Below are positions 62,090 to 64,000 of a stretch of DNA of 64,000 nt, one piece after another. The position numbers and the translations under genes were made by a program. This stretch comes from VBAS01 sp035318985 (GTDB lineage Bacteria; Bacteroidota; Bacteroidia; Chitinophagales; Chitinophagaceae). Numbering within the stretch: the stretch's first letter is position 1; every line of letters starts with the position of its first letter. The stretch covers positions 29,071 through 93,070 of the forward strand of contig DATHDP010000062.1 of the NCBI GenBank assembly GCA_035318985.1, read 5' to 3'. Under the pieces are notes generated by a model. That model saw only the letters and a program-made list of their open reading frames with translations. It did not search any database and was not told the origin of the DNA.

Positions 62090-63241
62090 ATGCTTAACCA
62101 AAACAGCTCATCTCAAGGCCAATTCTGGATCCTGCTTTCCAAAAAACTTTCTAATGAAGCCAGCGTCGAAGAGCTTCATGAGCTTCAATCCATTTTACTC
62201 AGTAACCCCGACCTGCATCATAAGGCAGAAATGCTTACAGAAATGTGGGAACAGGGATCAATAAATAATAGTAGCGGAAGCGAAGACGCATATGTACGAC
62301 ACATAATGAAACACAAGGATGAGTTTTTTGTAGAAGAAAATCCCGTAGCAACTTTTATTAATGACCCGGTTTTTGAAAAAGAACGCGGTTTTCTCCAATC
62401 TCTTTTTTCAAAAAGGAAATTGACAATTTTCTCATTTCTTGCATTACTGGTCCTTACCACCGGAGTCATCTACATATTTTTTCAAAAAAAAGATGTTAAC
62501 CAGCCAGCTGAGCAGGCCATAAGTTCAATTGTTACAAAAAATGGTAACCGTACAAAGATCGTATTGCCTGATGGCTCACAGGTTTGGCTTAATGCTGGCT
62601 CAAATCTTGATTACAATAACTCTGTATTTAACAAAGATTTACGGGAGGTTACATTGAATGGTGAAGCCTATTTTGATGTGACAAAAAATTCAGAGAAGCC
62701 ATTTATCATTCATACAAAAAAAATGGATGTAAAAGTAATTGGTACAGCCTTCAATGTTCGTTCATATAACTATGAGAAAACTGCTGAAGCTTCCCTGATC
62801 AGGGGAACGATAGAAGTAACGCTGAAAGACCGGAAAGATCAAAAGATCATTTTAAAGCCCAATGAAAAAATAAGTATTGCTACGGATGAACCCGATCAAC
62901 GAGTTTCAAAACCTGGTAAAACAACGGCCGTTAAGAATGATGTAAAACCAATTCCGCAAATCATTGTTAAAGAACTAAAACAGAACTCTACCAATAATAT
63001 TATTGCTGAAATAGCCTGGACGCAAAACAAGCTTTATTTCGAAGATGAAAGTCTTGAAAATATAGCGCCGATGCTGGAAAGATGGTTTGGAAAAAAAGTG
63101 GAGATCACAAATGCGTCATTAAAAAATCTGCGCTACTATGGCAACTTTGAAAAAGAAACAATGGAAGAAGTGTTATCATATTTGAAATTATCAAAACGTT
63201 TTAATTTCAAAATTGAAACTGATTCTGTCGTGATCTATTAA
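62090..63241 (+). CDS. FecR-type anti-sigma factor (DUF4974)
   Basis: A 383-residue inner-membrane protein. N-terminal cytoplasmic helical region about 1-95 (SNEASVEELHELQSILLSNPD) that should hold the sigma factor; membrane helix about 103-124; periplasmic FecR domain about 145-260 (TKNGNRTKIVLPDGSQVWLN, GEAYFDVTKNSEKPFIIHT); C-terminal DUF4974 about 310-383 that contacts the STN domain of the receptor (LYFEDESLENIAPMLERWFG). It is part of the sigma-FecR-SusC module and controls transcription of this receptor and its partners. Confidence 0.94.
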   Translation: MLNQNSSSQGQFWILLSKKLSNEASVEELHELQSILLSNPDLHHKAEMLTEMWEQGSINNSSGSEDAYVRHIMKHKDEFFVEENPVATFINDPVFEKERGFLQSLFSKRKLTIFSFLALLVLTTGVIYIFFQKKDVNQPAEQAISSIVTKNGNRTKIVLPDGSQVWLNAGSNLDYNNSVFNKDLREVTLNGEAYFDVTKNSEKPFIIHTKKMDVKVIGTAFNVRSYNYEKTAEASLIRGTIEVTLKDRKDQKIILKPNEKISIATDEPDQRVSKPGKTTAVKNDVKPIPQIIVKELKQNSTNNIIAEIAWTQNKLYFEDESLENIAPMLERWFGKKVEITNASLKNLRYYGNFEKETMEEVLSYLKLSKRFNFKIETDSVVIY

Positions 63242-63247
63242 TAAAAT

Positions 63248-63270
63248 GGGATTCCGCCCCCGCGGAACCC
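63248..63270 (+). terminator. G+C-rich hairpin between fecR and susC genes
   Basis: GGG-A-TTCCGC, loop CCCC, GCGGAA-CCC. It is just past the FecR stop and about 70 bases before the receptor ATG. With no T-run it may be an attenuator or an mRNA processing site separating regulator and receptor. Confidence 0.5.
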
Positions 63271-63342
63271 CGTTAGAAAAATAGAGTCAAGAAAACTCTT
63301 TGCTGTTCGAGTTTGTTATTGCTTAACCCTAAAACCGAATTT

Positions 63343-64000
63343 ATGCCAAAACGGGAAATTCCGAGCTGCTATTTGAAAAAGCCTTTAGCAAAGGAAAAAA
63401 TTCTGCGGATCATGAGAGTAACCACTTTATTTCTCCTCGTTGTTAGCACTCACTTATCAGTGTTTGCAAATGGACAGGACAAGATCACCGTCATTCTAAG
63501 GAACACGGAATGGTCAAAAGCATTGGTAGCTGTAGAAAAAGCTTCGAGTTATCGCTTTGTTTACAGCACCGATATTGCCCCGGTAAATAAAAAAATTGAT
63601 TTAGTTGTCAGGGATGCTGATCTGCCTGAAGTAATGGAGAAATTATTATTGAGTACAACTTTGTCTTATAAGGTGATGCCTGATAAGGTAGTTGTTCTTT
63701 TTTCAAAAGTTGAAATTGCTCCGGAGATCCGGGTCAGCGGTCGCATCACAGATGAAAACGGAAATCCATTGGCTGGTGCAAGTGTTAGAGTAAAGGGAGG
63801 CAGCCAGGGCGTTTCAGCAAATGCAAATGGTGAGTTTGCAATAACAGTGCCTGACGATGCCGTTCTTATTTTTTCTTATGTAGGATATGATGAAAGACAA
63901 ATCTCTGTGAGTGGGCAAGACACAATTAATGTGGCGCTACAGCCATCAGTCAAAGGACAAGACCAGGTACTAGTAGTTGGTTATGGTTCACAAAGAAAGA
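63343..64000 (+). CDS. SusC/RagA-type TonB-dependent receptor with STN domain (partial)
   Basis: The first 219 residues of a large outer-membrane receptor; the gene continues past the end of the window. From ATG 63343 the protein starts MPKREIPSCYLKKPLAKEK; an alternative ATG at 63412 (MRVTTLFLLVVSTHLSVFAN) gives a better signal peptide. Residues about 45-115 are a secretin/TonB N-terminal (STN) domain (ITVILRNTEWSKALVAVEKA), which is the part that talks to FecR. It is followed by a carboxypeptidase regulatory-like domain (VSGRITDENGNPLAGASVRV) and the start of the plug (DQVLVVGYGSQRK). Substrate cannot be read from this part. Confidence 0.92.
   Translation, partial: MPKREIPSCYLKKPLAKEKILRIMRVTTLFLLVVSTHLSVFANGQDKITVILRNTEWSKALVAVEKASSYRFVYSTDIAPVNKKIDLVVRDADLPEVMEKLLLSTTLSYKVMPDKVVVLFSKVEIAPEIRVSGRITDENGNPLAGASVRVKGGSQGVSANANGEFAITVPDDAVLIFSYVGYDERQISVSGQDTINVALQPSVKGQDQVLVVGYGSQRK

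Noticed and set aside
1..64000. tRNA, rRNA, insertion sequences, prophage genes, CRISPR arrays
   Set aside because: None recognised on reading both strands; short tRNAs could be missed without a covariance search.

Overview
The window reads as a chromosome segment of a Bacteroidota bacterium, most likely of the Chitinophagaceae type. The grounds are an ECF sigma / FecR anti-sigma / SusC-like receptor locus whose receptor has an N-terminal STN domain, a GldA-like ABC ATPase, many small outer-membrane beta-barrel proteins, class II lipoproteins, a near absence of Shine-Dalgarno sequences, and promoter motifs of the TANNTTTG / TANNTTCG type close to start codons. No rRNA, tRNA, CRISPR array, transposase or prophage gene was seen. 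The first and last genes (acs and susC-like) run off the window.

Layout. 1-1.5 kb: partial acetyl-CoA synthetase, divergent from the next block. 1.7-12 kb: an ion, pH and inorganic-carbon block with a KdpD/KdpE-like two-component system joined to a Kup potassium transporter, an MFS symporter with a small two-helix partner, two beta-carbonic anhydrases flanking a SulP transporter, and a NhaD antiporter. 12-19.7 kb: a GH130 lipoprotein, a GldA-like ATPase, enolase, an FtsB-like protein, a small acidic protein, endonuclease III and a large GAF-domain protein. 19.7-44.6 kb: a mostly minus-strand envelope and stress region holding HdeD-like and DUF502 membrane proteins, three paralogous lipoproteins, several beta-barrels, an octahaem cytochrome with TPRs, a DUF2252 protein, a G+C-rich arylsulfatase that looks imported, three DUF4239 proteins and an Asn/Gly-rich secreted protein. 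44.8-51.4 kb: two divergent paralogous outer-membrane proteins; one carries an extra metallophosphoesterase domain, and both share a middle domain with kinase-like motifs. 51.4-55.5 kb: a membrane class III nucleotide cyclase, a PAP2 phosphatase, a propeller lipoprotein and an HD-domain protein fused to a Pycsar-type (DUF5706) membrane module. 55.5-64 kb: KorA-type 2-oxoacid:ferredoxin oxidoreductase, an M16 double peptidase, an AIM24-family protein, then the sigma/anti-sigma/SusC locus.

How the genes may work together. The first block would control K+, Na+/H+ and bicarbonate. The minus-strand block looks like a general envelope-stress complement. A 62-bp element with 11-bp-spaced direct repeats, found upstream of two unrelated minus-strand genes (near 26.5 and 37.0 kb), suggests a shared regulator. 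The cyclase and the HD/DUF5706 protein could form a cyclic-nucleotide signalling pair. The sigma/FecR/SusC set is a standard substrate-sensing uptake module.

The strongest leads are the HD-DUF5706 fusion near a cyclase, the cryptic kinase-like domain in the two large outer-membrane proteins, the shared 62-bp upstream element, the chimeric-looking sulfatase gene, and an inverted pair of palindromic repeats that forms the end of enolase and part of the FtsB-like reading frame.
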